Shown: one piece after another, positions 19,301-29,500 of the stretch | How positions within the stretch are numbered: position 1 is the stretch's first letter | Layout: every line of letters begins with the position of its first letter | Source: Bugulina stolonifera | Lineage: Eukaryota > Bryozoa > Gymnolaemata > Cheilostomatida > Bugulidae | Length of the DNA: 64,000 nt | Assembly: GCA_935421135.1 (NCBI GenBank) | Contig: OW285187.1 | Span: 1,426,001 to 1,490,000 of the forward strand | Direction of reading: 5' to 3' | The notes under the pieces: model-generated | What the model was told of the DNA's origin: nothing | Database searches by the model: none | The model's input: only the letters and a program-made list of their open reading frames with translations | Made by a program: the position numbers and the translations under genes

Positions 19301-21151
19301 ATCAGTTTTGCCTAATATCAATTCAACTAGCATGTTATTTACAATTCCAAGATAATGTAAATGAATACTTTATGCACACGAATAGATAAGGTCAGTAAGA
19401 TATGTTAGTTGTATAGTCAGGTTGAGATTCATGTAACTTACTGATATATAACTCAGTTCTTTCTCCACCCTGTACATGGCATATGTAATCACATTGTAAT
19501 ATCTAATAATTCTAATGATATTGTATAACCACCAGGTTTGTGAGCAGAGAGCCTGAGAAGATAGAAGAAGGCCTGAGAAGGTGCAAGGCCATCACTAATG
19601 TCCTCTTTACCCTTAAAAGGTGAATTATTCTGTTCATGCTATAGTTAAGTGTTTCACGTGTGTAGCAATGTGTATGAATATTAGACTGTGGTCACATTCC
19701 ACTACACTTGATAGTATACGTTCTCTCTCTATACTATCTATAGGCTAGCAGCTGTGGACAGCCGTAGAACCGTACTTGTACCTCAACTACAGACTTGTCC
19801 AGTTGATGAGTCCATGAGGAAACAACTCTTTCAGCAAATCAGGAATAAAGCACCCAATCACAGTGATCGTGTGAAAAGCATTGAGGTGTGTTCTATACTA
19901 TATGTACAATATATATGTGTAGCAATGGACCTTTGTCCTTCCAACTACTCAAATAACTGTACGTTGTGTGTTACCAGTTTCTCTCTTGATTATCACATCT
20001 GTTAAGAGCTGGGAAGACGCCCACCCGCACCATCAGGTAACATTTCCGAGGGTCTAAGGCACCCAGGAATTATTTATAGTTGGGTTCTCCCCCTACATAT
20101 TGGTATAATAGAGCAATATAAACATCTGTCACTACTAACACTCATTCTATTCTCTATACCATAGCAAATCCCAATATAAATACACAGCTGGCTGCACGTT
20201 TATTTGTAGAAAGCGGAGAAATCTTTCTTGCGTCGTAAAGATCTTACTCTTGCTAAGGATATTTTGAAATTTGAAAAATCGTTGGAGTTAGCATCAAGAA
20301 ATTTGAAAGATGCGGAACAGACACCAAAGACTGATCCAGAAGCCGCTGCATGTCTAAATAAGTTAGTAGAGCAGGCCAAGGACTACCGTGCTGGGAATAT
20401 ACCGCCAAGTAACGGTTCAACTAAACGCTATACAAATGGCAGGAGTTCCTCACACTCTGGACACGTAGTAAACAGGAGGACAAAATCCCAAAATACTGAA
20501 CAGCCTCTTCCCTTTATCCAGAACAGAGACTCAATTCACTGGGATGTTGATTCGGATTCTGACGATGATGTAATCGGAGACGCAGCTCACCAAGAAGACT
20601 TTGTTGATGTGACGGAAACTGACTCTAGCTCAGCCTTTACCGTTGTTAGAAATACCAAAACTAATGCATCACACTCTTTTACAAATGGCAGAACAATCTC
20701 AGCCCAACAACAAATAAGTCCAGTAAACCTCACTCAATCAATAGCTAATGGCAAGGGCTCTGTTTCGCCCGACCCTAAACTAACAGAGAATCGACATAAG
20801 GATCTGCAGCAGCAATGTCAAAGGTTACAGGATATGCAGAGGCACCATAGATTAACACCCACAATGCCGAGTACCAGAGCTCCAGCTAACACACCCACCT
20901 CAACACCAAACTCTTTAAATAAAAGTTTTCCCACCCCTGCTACTCCCAGGGTGCCCCATTCTAACGGAATGAACGGGAAACCGGCTATTGCTCCCAAACC
21001 TCAACTTCGGTCATCAATGTTGAAGGTCATTGGTGTAGACCTCCCGGGTGCAGATGTGGGTAATATATCCAGTAGCAGTGCTAGTAGTAGCTCTACTGGA
21101 TCATATGATGGAAGTCCATCTTTAAAAGACCACAAATCTACAACTGTCTGA
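7367..21151 (+). CDS. SRCIN1 (p140Cap)/KIAA1217-like scaffold with AIP3-type domain
   Basis: In vertebrates this family comprises actin- and Src-linked adaptors. Sixteen coding exons: 7367-7538, 10448-10524, 12318-12446, 12729-12915, 13211-13409, 13790-13938, 14418-14552, 14733-14822, 15440-15665, 16537-16676, 17883-18067, 18279-18397, 18669-18875, 19536-19619, 19744-19885 and 20210-21151. All phases match, giving 1060 residues. The N-terminal part is Ser-rich. Residues about 189-275 form the family's conserved domain (VFLTYQNETKKAVLPTEI, LDTIKALFLRCFPQQLT, SPRRRFYILDRASNKFF, EVRDGTMLKL). Exons 10-15 (about 455-747) are helical with coiled-coil character (ELQEKM, DLRTEFKQLKRIHEAQSEAI). The tail is disordered, rich in Ser, Pro and Asn. 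Least certain are the acceptors of exons 4 and 7, chosen by phase. Introns carry six minisatellites and one SINE. Orthology to SRCIN1 versus KIAA1217 is not resolved. Confidence 0.88.
7832..7919. repeat. Three tandem copies of a 29-bp unit
   Basis: A short direct repeat with unit near CATCTCCCAGTTGCTGTCGT followed by ATCACTACT, in intron 1 of the scaffold gene. The second and third copies are nearly identical; the first differs at a few bases. Confidence 0.9.
8826..9085. repeat. 30-bp minisatellite, about 8-9 copies
   Basis: The unit is near GTTAAGTTGTAAGCCTGTAG then TCCTATAGCA. The last three copies are exactly 30 bp and almost identical; earlier copies vary in length and base (GGTTAGGTTGTAAGCC). 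It lies in intron 1 of the scaffold gene. Confidence 0.93.
10157..10300 (-). mobile_element. tRNA-derived SINE copy, B box deleted
   Basis: This is about 85 percent similar to the element at 25857-26005. Read on the minus strand, it has an A-box-like GGTGGCTGAGTGG followed by a tRNA-like arm and a tail ending near ATTGAACTATA. Compared with the other copy it lacks about 14 bases that include the B box, so it should not be able to recruit RNA polymerase III. It is antisense to the scaffold gene, in intron 1. Confidence 0.8.
13404..13509 (+). repeat. 16-bp array that copies the 5' splice site of scaffold exon 5
   Basis: The unit is CCTGCAGTAAGTGTAA. The first copy spans the exon 5/intron 5 junction: the exon ends CTGCA at 13409 and the intron begins GTAAGT. 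About seven copies follow at exact 16-base spacing, six with CAGTAAGT intact; the last reads CAGTAACT. The true donor is supported because exon 6 continues in phase (Q-E-V-R-D-G). Any downstream copy used as donor would add the in-frame stop TAA. Confidence 0.93.
13962..14407. repeat. 35-bp minisatellite, about 12-13 copies
   Basis: The unit begins AGGGGTAGATAACTACATAT and continues ATTGGTACATATTAC; some copies are 37 bp (TATGTATTGG or TATATATTGG). It fills the short intron between scaffold exons 6 and 7, starting about 23 bases after the donor at 13938 and ending about 10 bases before the chosen acceptor at 14417. The array therefore makes up nearly the whole intron. Confidence 0.95.
16421..16522. 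repeat. Four tandem copies of a 29-bp unit
   Basis: The unit is near CTTCATACTACCCTAGCCTT followed by AGGACTG, with TTTCACACTGCCC variants in the later copies. It lies just upstream of the acceptor for scaffold exon 10 (16537), where its pyrimidine-rich copies form part of the region before the splice site. Confidence 0.85.
17494..17640. repeat. 26-bp minisatellite, about 5.5 copies
   Basis: The unit is near GAGTATATCTGCAGTACGAC followed by TATGCA and is nearly perfect between copies. It is in the intron between scaffold exons 10 and 11. Open frames through it translate to repeated AEYICSTTMQ-type peptides and are not coding. Confidence 0.93.
18905..19190. repeat. 23-bp minisatellite, about 12 copies
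   Basis: The unit is near CATCACAATACAGATATATA then CAA, with ACTTCAC and TGACATC variants. It starts about 30 bases after the donor of scaffold exon 13 (18875). Confidence 0.93.
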
Positions 21152-23460
21152 ATATGATGAAAGATTCTGGAGCTGTTAGTAAATAGTTATGACTATAATC
21201 TCGTGTAAATAATATAGTGTAGTATTTTTATTTTATTTATTAATTATACTTACGTCAAAACTTTGACACTTTAATAGTCAGCATATTATATTAGTTTTAT
21301 TTTCTAATTTGTTTAACTGCTTTTGTACATCAACTTCCTTTTAATTTAACCAATCAAATTGCTATTCTTATACCAATGATATGATAGCATGTATAACTAT
21401 TGACTATTAAACCATGTAGTGTGCATAACCAACCACATTTTGTTTACTAAACAATACATTGAATGTAGAGTAATTGTTTATTAGGTCCCAGTTTTGTATC
21501 GTAGACTAGAAAATAATTTTGATGCAATCTATTAAACTGAAATATGATTACCAGCTTTCTTACTCTTCTACTCAGTAACTGTTTCAGTGATTCAGGAATC
21601 TCATCTACAGCGTACTCTGTGCTCTGTACTCGGCATTGGTGCCCACTTCCAAGTCTTGTTTGTTGAAATACCACACAATGAGCTCATCAGACTGAACCAT
21701 GTCCAGTACTTGAGCATTTCTGACTTAGTAACCACTTTTTATTAACCTGTTTCTTTAAACAGTTGGTGCCTGCAGGTAATACAGCAAAGACAGTAGGGAC
21801 CCAAAACTATTGGTTGTAATGTGAAGTTGTCCTCTCCTATTTCAATGAAGACTATTATAGGAGTACACAGCTCTAAACTCTGGGATTACAATGCAGCATA
21901 CTAGCTTAGTTTGTTTCACTTCTAACTATATAATACATTTTAGTTGATAACTTATGGATACATAAAATAAATTTTTTTTATGGGCCTTGGTGTTTCCAGA
22001 GTAGCAGATATATTTAATTATAGTAATTCACTGAAAAAGAGAAAACACTGGTGTTGTTGTCACTGCACTCTGACACCATTGGTCTATACGTTTATATACA
22101 ATATACTTTGTAGGCTAGGTACTGCCATGTACAATGTTAGAACTGAACCACTGAAAATGGGTACACACCTGAGCCAAAACAGCTGAAGGTTAGGAAACTC
22201 TGACACTCTTGACATGAAATTTTGGTGTTTACTGTTTATTAGAACAAAAAATGTCACGTTTCTAGAATAACATCATCTTAGTTGACCAATAGCCCATGTA
22301 TTGGCACTAAACAATTGAAGCCCTGAATTCTATATCACAATTATTGCTAGTGAAACTAACAATAACATGAGGGTACACACTTGCAGACTGTGTACCCAGT
22401 AAAAGAAAAGGTCCAGGTAATATACTGCATACCTGTAACACCTAGGTCTTGCGAAATGGAAAACTGAACTACTGGATCACTGCTCTGGAACATTCCTGTA
22501 TAGCCTTATGAAAAACAGTCCTACACTTTCACCATTGTATTATAACTGCACCACCCACTATCACACACAACCTTGGACAGCCTTATCTGTGCACCTTACC
22601 AAAGAGTTGTGTTCTCTTTACTGTCTGGTTACCACTGAAGAGCAGATGACTCCCAAGCATTCTCAAATGGGGGAGAACTCAATGGCTCTGCATCTACCTA
22701 CATGCGATATCATAATACACACTAATGACACTCCTATTCATTATTTATGGCTGAACAGTAGATAGCCATTGATGTATAAGAGCTGTAAGCAAATATTGCA
22801 TATGAGTTTGACAAGCATGACGTAGTATGAGGAAGTTCCCATACTTGATATTACAAGTCAGTGTGTATGTAGTACTTACAAAGGCACACAGCAAGTAGAA
22901 GGTGATCCTTACTAATTCAGCTAGAGGTAGGTAAAAATATTATATTTCATATCCATGTATGATGCATCAGAGACATTATACAGTCATGTAAATTATAAGC
23001 CTATATTATACCCAATCTGCATACAGTGTACTGTTTCCGTGTTTGACACCTCATCAGTGCAGCTCAGAGCTATGCCTGGGAGCACACCTTAGCAATACTG
23101 TATATTTACAGCAAAGCGTATTTAAAAGGTGTGAAATCCACTAAACCAAAGTTCTCAAGCTGCCAGAGACAGCGAGAATTGCATAATGCTACCAGTTCAG
23201 TGTATCTCCCAGGTAAAGTGCTCAAGAAATTGGTATTGCTACCAATTTCGAGCATAATATTATATATTATATATAGTTCCTTTCCCTATAATAGTATCAT
23301 GTTTCACTGTGGGATCATACGTTTCCAGTGTTCAAGTTCTACAGGATAGTGTGTGGAATTAGTATTCACGTAGATGTATATTGCGTAGTTATTTTATAAC
23401 CTATGCTATACAGTATACCTATGTTACGATTTTGTTCTTTCTTAGGTGTCACAGAGAGAT
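21152..23460. other. Intergenic region between scaffold and caspase-like genes
   Basis: About 2.3 kb following the scaffold stop. It contains the presumed scaffold 3' UTR (ATTAAA near 21407 is a candidate poly(A) signal) and one copy of a 159-bp dispersed repeat at 23013-23171. A splice acceptor, TTCTTTCTTAG, ends at 23445, just before the first ATG of the next gene at 23461, so an untranslated or short upstream exon may lie here. No such exon was recognised. Confidence 0.5.
23013..23171. repeat. 159-bp dispersed repeat, copy A
   Basis: Shared with 33166-33324 over exactly 159 bases with about five differences (roughly 97 percent identity by eye), in the same orientation. It begins near CAATCTGCATACAGTGTACT and ends near CAAGCTGCCAGAGACA. 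No terminal inverted repeats, A/B boxes or poly(A) tail were recognised, and flanking sequences are unrelated. It may be a short non-autonomous element or a fragment of a larger one. Confidence 0.85.
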
Positions 23461-25348
23461 ATGGCACAGTCGAAACATACTCAACAGGATGTAAGTGATC
23501 TGGTGGACGCATTCAATAACATTTTACAGATTGGCAATACAGACTCTGACTCAATTGGCATAATAAATGGCATGGTTAGTGCAACAAGCAGTCACAAAGA
23601 TGCTCACACATTTCTGGAACAAGTTGAAATGATTGTAACTCAGGTGGAGAATATTCCCAATCACCTGTTCAAGCAGTATAAGGAAGAGGAAGAGAAGGAG
23701 TGGGAGTATCCTCAAGCTTACAACTGGGTTGAGACCAGGCTAGATATACTAATTAAGACTTCTCAAGGGCCTTACTCTACACAGATACCTCTAGTAAAGG
23801 ATACAGATATCTCTGATTTAATCATATGGGGAACAGAGCTATGGTTTCTCAGAAACCTGCAATGCTGTAGTCATAAACTTGTACAAGAATTTGTAACCAG
23901 TAATGGAAAACGCCTCTTTGTTAAATTCCTCATGCCAACAGAAAATGGAAATGATCAACCTCACTTTGAGCTTCTTGCTGAGAAGGATTGTATTGACATG
24001 GTAAAAAAGCTATTAAGTCCAGAATTAAAAGTCAATCCGGCGTTGAAAGAATATCTTATGCGTAAAAAATGTGTGATTGAGTTCAACAAAACCCCTATGT
24101 CACAAGATATGATAAGTATCTTAAGTCCCCATTCTAAGAATTTCTGCATTGTTCCACAGCCAAGCGAAGGGTATTCACAGATGTATAGCATTCATGCTTA
24201 TGGATTCGTGAGGGAAGACAAAGAAGGTTACAACAATGAAGAAATTAAAGCTGCCGAAGCCATGATTGATGCACTAAAAGGTGCGGGATTTATTGTCAAA
24301 GACACAAAAGATAACCCTGAGATCTTTGCATCTCAGGAGGTGTTTGACGAATCTGGTGAAGCAACTGTATTTAAACGTCTCATGAAATGGATTGGAGACA
24401 AGCTGAGAGAGATCAAAGATTCCGAAGGCGGTTGTTCTCTCCTCACATTCAGCATCTTCTGTAATGGGATCTATGGTCACCTTGCTTATGATAAAACTGG
24501 AAATCAAGATTGGATCTATTGCAAAATCAAAGAGCTCCTGGAGCTTCTCGACTGTGAGGAGTTTGGATTGAAAGAGGTACAAAAGGTTGGGCAACTTTAC
24601 AATTATTTTTGCAGTATGTACAGTAGTCTAGCTGTCATGTGGTCATTATCAAAGTGTTGTATTTATGGAGTCGTGCTCTCATTATACACATTTTTATTTG
24701 GATAATTATTATAGCAGATGGTGGGTTCCCTTCCCCACCACTATCCAGACCAAAGTAAACACCTTGAATAAAATTCCAAATTTGTTCCCTCCTAGTTTCT
24801 AGTTCTAAAATGATAAACTATGAGAGGGTAGATCTAAATGACACTGGATAACTAATATGATTGTAGTGTCATAGTCCACACTTACACCATACAGCAAGTT
24901 ATTATTATCTAATTATATATAACAGGTGGTTGCTATTGAAGCATGTCAACAGTGCAAACCTGATAAACCTGTCCAGGAACTCAGAAAAACCATTCAACGC
25001 TTCCCTAACACCAGGCTGATCCTCTCCTGCACGAAAAATAAGGTCCGGTGGCTTGGGGAGTTTAACGGCTTCTTAGTAAATTTTGCAAAACGAATAAAAC
25101 ATGCAAAACAAGAAGAGACTGTTGAAGACATGTACCATGGTGCTGCTCAACGCTATACTGCTGAAGGAAAAGACTTATGGGAGATGAGAGCCACTAAGGG
25201 TCCAAAATACTGGAAAATGATACCCCAGCTGACACCGCAGCCAGATATTCTGAAGAAAGATGGAGCACCAGAACTACTTCTGCCTCAAAGAATTGGTGTT
25301 CAAAATGATATAGATTCAGAGTCAAGCAGTGGAGAATACAACTTCTGA
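23461..25348 (+). CDS. Divergent caspase-like protein, probably lacking the catalytic His
   Basis: Two coding exons, 23461-24576 and 24926-25348, joined in phase 0, give 512 residues. The first about 230 residues match no domain I recognise. The C-terminal half resembles the caspase (peptidase C14) fold in order: an AEAMIDALKGAGFIVKDTKDN segment like the caspase LGF-V-N helix; LLTFSIFCNGIYG at 24439-24477, where active caspases have SHG and then IYG; VVAIEACQQ at 24926-24952, where they have FIQACQG; RLILSCTKN then FNGFLVNFAKRI, like the substrate-groove and small-subunit region; and KMIPQLTPQ near the end. The cysteine (24944-24946) is kept. The SHG histidine appears to be Asn or deleted, though a His follows IYG. 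An inactive or altered protease is the best guess. The start is the first ATG after an acceptor at 23445. Confidence 0.6.
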
Positions 25349-26483
25349 TCAGAGTAATTAAGTCGACTGAGTAATAGCTTCTAATTACTGTCTAGTTCTA
25401 CTAACACTGGACACCTTTGTGGATTAATATTACAATGTGAATTATACTATACAATATTTGTATTGCTACGGATTCTTGTAGTGCTGTAGTCTACTAATGC
25501 TCAGCTATACTCAAGATACTTTGGTTACAATTTATATTTAATTTATTATACTCTAAGTTAGGACTATGGTCTAGTATTGTAATGTGATGTATATCGTATG
25601 AAGGCACAAACAGAACTGATTTGAATAATAATAATAATAATACAGTGTAGTAGCATATCTAAAACAGTATGAGTCATATGAGTCATCTAATTACCAAAAC
25701 AGTATTTGTAGTAAATAACATAATATGACAATATTACTCCGGCGTTTTAAGCTCTTTTAATAGTATCTGTGATGCCAAACACAATTCTTTAACGTGGCTG
25801 CCCGATAGCAGAGCTAATCAAGTGACCACCGCAGCTCCTAGAGCTGGACATTATTATAGTTCGATATGGCATAGAGGGAAACCTTCTTCGGGATAAAAAC
25901 CTCCAGGTCATTGGCGGGACTTGAACTCATGTACTTGCAGATAATTTGTGTCATTGCTGTAAGACCAGAGTGTCTAGCGTTAGACCACTCGGTCACCAAT
26001 ACTTATTTACTGTTAGTACTAACATTATATTGTGAGATAAATCACCATTCATTTGATAAGTTTAGAATTTAGGCTAGAATGTTTATAGAGCAAGAATTAT
26101 AGTGCTGAAAGAAACAAATATATTTCCATTTTCCTTCTTGATAACAAAAATATAACAGACTTTGGTAAGATAAATGTACAATAGTGTTGCATAGTTTTAA
26201 CCTGAATGAATAGATCACATACCATGACACAGGATTTGCCGGCAGTCCATGTAGGAAACTTAGTGAAAAGGTAGAGTCACTATTACTTAATCCATGTAGG
26301 GTACTTAGTCCTCTGGTGCTATCTGGTAGAGTCACTGTTACTTAGTCCATGTAGGGTACTTAGTCCTCTGGTGCTATCTGGTAGAGTCACTGTTACTTAG
26401 TCTATGTAGGGTACTTAGTCCTCTGGTGCTATCTGGTAGAGTCACTGTTACTTAGTCCATGTAGGGCACTTAGTCCTCTGGTG
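25349..26483. other. Convergent intergenic region
   Basis: This lies between the stop codons of the plus-strand caspase-like gene and the minus-strand coiled-coil gene. It holds a tRNA-derived SINE (25857-26005), a short (AAT)n run near 25626-25640 and most of a 55-bp minisatellite (26247-26521). No other coding sequence seen. Confidence 0.6.
25857..26005 (-). mobile_element. tRNA-derived SINE
   Basis: Read on the minus strand, it starts GGTGACCGAGTGGTCTAACG (A-box type) and has AGTTCAAGTCCCGCC (B-box type) about 75 bases later, the layout of a Ser/Leu-type tRNA gene. A short body follows, ending near GAACTATAATA. A second copy without the B box is at 10157-10300. The arm between the boxes does not fold as a normal anticodon arm, so this is a SINE rather than a tRNA gene. 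Confidence 0.82.
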
Positions 26484-26521
26484 CTATCTGGTAGAGTCAC
26501 TGTTACTTAGTCCATGTAGGG
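26247..26521. repeat. 55-bp minisatellite made from the 3' end of a coding exon
   Basis: About five copies of a unit reading on the plus strand GTCCATGTAGGGTACTTAGT, CCTCTGGTGC, TATCTGGTAGAGTCACTGTT, ACTTA. The right-hand copy overlaps the last codons and TAG stop of the minus-strand coiled-coil gene. The left-most copy is diverged. Confidence 0.9.
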
Positions 26522-29500
26522 CACTTGCTAACAGGTGGATGTTCTTCATCTGACTAGCCTTGTGTTGAATAAGCTCATCCCTTGTCTCTATTGCGGCTTC
26601 AGTTAGCTTATCTAGACATTGGATGCGCACATTCCATCTGTTTAATGTTTCGCTGAAAGAGATTATTACTACTAAAAGGTCAGATATCACGGTGCAAAAC
26701 ATAGCAGCTACCAGTAAAAAGAAGCTAGCCAACTGGAGGACGTGTACATGCACAATTGGTTGACACTGACAGCTTTGCATTGAAGAATGACTACAGCTAA
26801 GAGTGAGAAATATATTTACCTTTGCATACGAGTTAGAAAGTCTTCATAATCCTTCAACAACTCTCTCATACCTAAAAATGAACGGGGAATTTTAACCATC
26901 TGACTATAGTATAACTTCTCTACCATAAGATATTTTAGCAATTTTGATTGATCAAATATTTGTTGCCGCAGCTAGAAAACAAGGAACATATCCAAAAAGC
27001 AGAAATTTTTTTCCGTAAGAAAGTTTTGCGAGTCTGCTAATACTGACGCAATCTGCCATGGAAATTTTTAGCGAATTTGGTCCATCACTAAATTTTTAAA
27101 TTTTAAAAAATTGATGCTTGAAAACTACTTTGAAAATAAGTTTAGCTAAGCCTCGTGTTGACTCGGACAAGTAACCAACAGGTAATAGTGTGGTGAAACA
27201 GCCTCCGTGGTAATGGCACCTAGGCCAGCCACACTGACATTAATTACCTATTCTTATCCATGCATTGTTATCCATATTCATCTATGCATTCATTATTATC
27301 TTATATACTGCATGTCTTATATACATATGTACTAGCAATCAAGCCTTGGGATTACGTTCTATTGCAACTTGGTTTTTCCCACATTTATAGACTTATTTAG
27401 TAATTGTCTGTTCTTACTTGATTGTGAATTATTCGAGTCTTTTTGCCATTTTATACAGTACCTTCGTGGCCGACCTTATAGATTTAGCTCATAATTATAT
27501 ACGACATGTTTCTCCTTATTGTAAGCACATTTTATGTAAAGGCCGACCTTTTATGTGGCCGAGTCGGGCAGAACCAGACTTATTGTTGCGTCAGTTCCGG
27601 AGCCGACCCCATGTCGGATAGCCGACACCATGTCGGGCTCTTTTGGCCGGAAGTTTGTTATGTATATAAGGCAGTGCATTTTGTGTTGTAATTCAGTTGT
27701 TGATTGCGCTTGAATAAAGCAACATCTCCTAACTCAACCTACAGAGGCTTACTCTTTAGACGGGTAACTCCACCTGAGAATCCTTTGGATTCAGTACGGC
27801 TCGAGTTCACCTCATCCTAGGCTAAGCATATCTCTATCCACCCCTTAGGCTTAGGCCGATCCCGGGTTCTAATGAACCTAGCGTCGGACTTAGGTTCTCA
27901 AGGTTAGACATTCTTTCTCTACACTCTCTCGGAGTATAAACTCTACATGACCTACGTCGGTCCTGAGCTCCAATGAGTCTCGGCATCGGCCTACGTCTGA
28001 TATAATCTACAATCTACACTATAAAGAGCACCCATAACTGTTCACTCTTTTATGCAATGAGCAGAAGGTACACTTGGTCGGCCTCTACCACCGTCCAAGC
28101 CCTTCCCATACTTGTAGCCCTCGGCTCTCGTATGCAATAGCACTCAAAAACATTACAATAGTTTATGCCTGCATAAGTACATACAGCATACAACTGGTAC
28201 TTATTCTTATACAAGCACACTTGTAGGCATACAATAATACTATATACTCGTAGCTTGTCCATAACGAATAAACCTCTGATGAAGCTGTTGCTTCTCACTA
28301 CTTGCAAATGTCAGATATCCAAAGCATATTGTGCAGCTAGCTACCTTAGATATCCAAAGTGTATTGTGCAGCTAGCTACCTTAGGTAATCTGCATCTTTA
28401 ACATTCATGAGAGCACTCGGGTCAATTGCAAAAATGTAGGCAATTAGGGTAGAAAATTCATTAAAGGGCTACGGAAATGATAATATGTTGTTTGGTATAT
28501 CTAAACTGTTATATTCACTTTATTAAAACTCTGAAAATAATTTAGGCTGGGATATGGAAGCATATAAAATTATCATGAAAAGTGGGTTCTGCAAAAGGAA
28601 GTCCCAAGTTACAGGGGTGTTGCCCACATCCTGTGTGACGTGTGAAGGCCCATAGCTTGGCTCTCTAATTATAGTTCTGCATAGGGATGTTACCAGGTGC
28701 CCCATACTTACACTACAAACCCACAGCTATGAGCTTTCTGTAATTATTAGGCTTATGTTGTAATCCTATGGTTTTCTCAATAATGTGACTAGCCATTGAA
28801 TAATACAGTATAATCAGGGACTAGTAGAGCAAGCAAAGGAATCTGTGAGTGAGGATATTGAGACAAAAAATCCTATAGTTGCTGACCAAAGCTAGTTGAG
28901 GGCAATGGCTATGTTGTAGTAATATAATACTTCTGCATATATTGTTATTATTATATTGCATGTATACATGCAAAATGATTTTAATATTTAGATTACAAGT
29001 GGCAAGATAAATACGTGTAATAATTGTTATATAAACCTATATGTACATGTACATTCAGGACTTGTTTGAGATGATGTAAATATGTTCAACCATAAAAATC
29101 CATGTTACTTGTTAATACATGTAGTACATGATTGTACTTGTAGGTACAGATATACAGTAGTCCTTGCATGAAAATATAAAGTAGGTACTGGATAGACTAT
29201 AATATGTTATATTGCATTGAATTATAAAACACAGTACATACATATAGTATAACTACATGCACAATAACATACTGCGTTATGGTCTAATAGAGTATCAGTA
29301 TGTATTACAAATGCATGCATTGTATTACATTAAAATGTATTACATTGTAATACAAACAGATATTTCATTGGAGGGATAAGGAAGCAATGTAACAGTTATT
29401 CAAGCCAATTTAGAGTTGTCTAAGTTTGGCATGCATCATTTGGGGCCATAATGCTGTAGAAACAACTTCACATAAAACAAGAAAACATGGTAGAACTGAG

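Noticed and set aside
22508..22765. Plus-strand open frame of 85 codons between scaffold and caspase-like genes
   Set aside because: No family resemblance, no splice connection to the 23461 start, and composition like the surrounding non-coding DNA.
28388..28450. Exon-like minus-strand stretch (ALMNVKDADYLR) before a GTAGCT donor
   Set aside because: Its phase does not fit the coiled-coil gene, whose exons 1 and 2 already join perfectly without it; the donor is also part of a tandem duplication.
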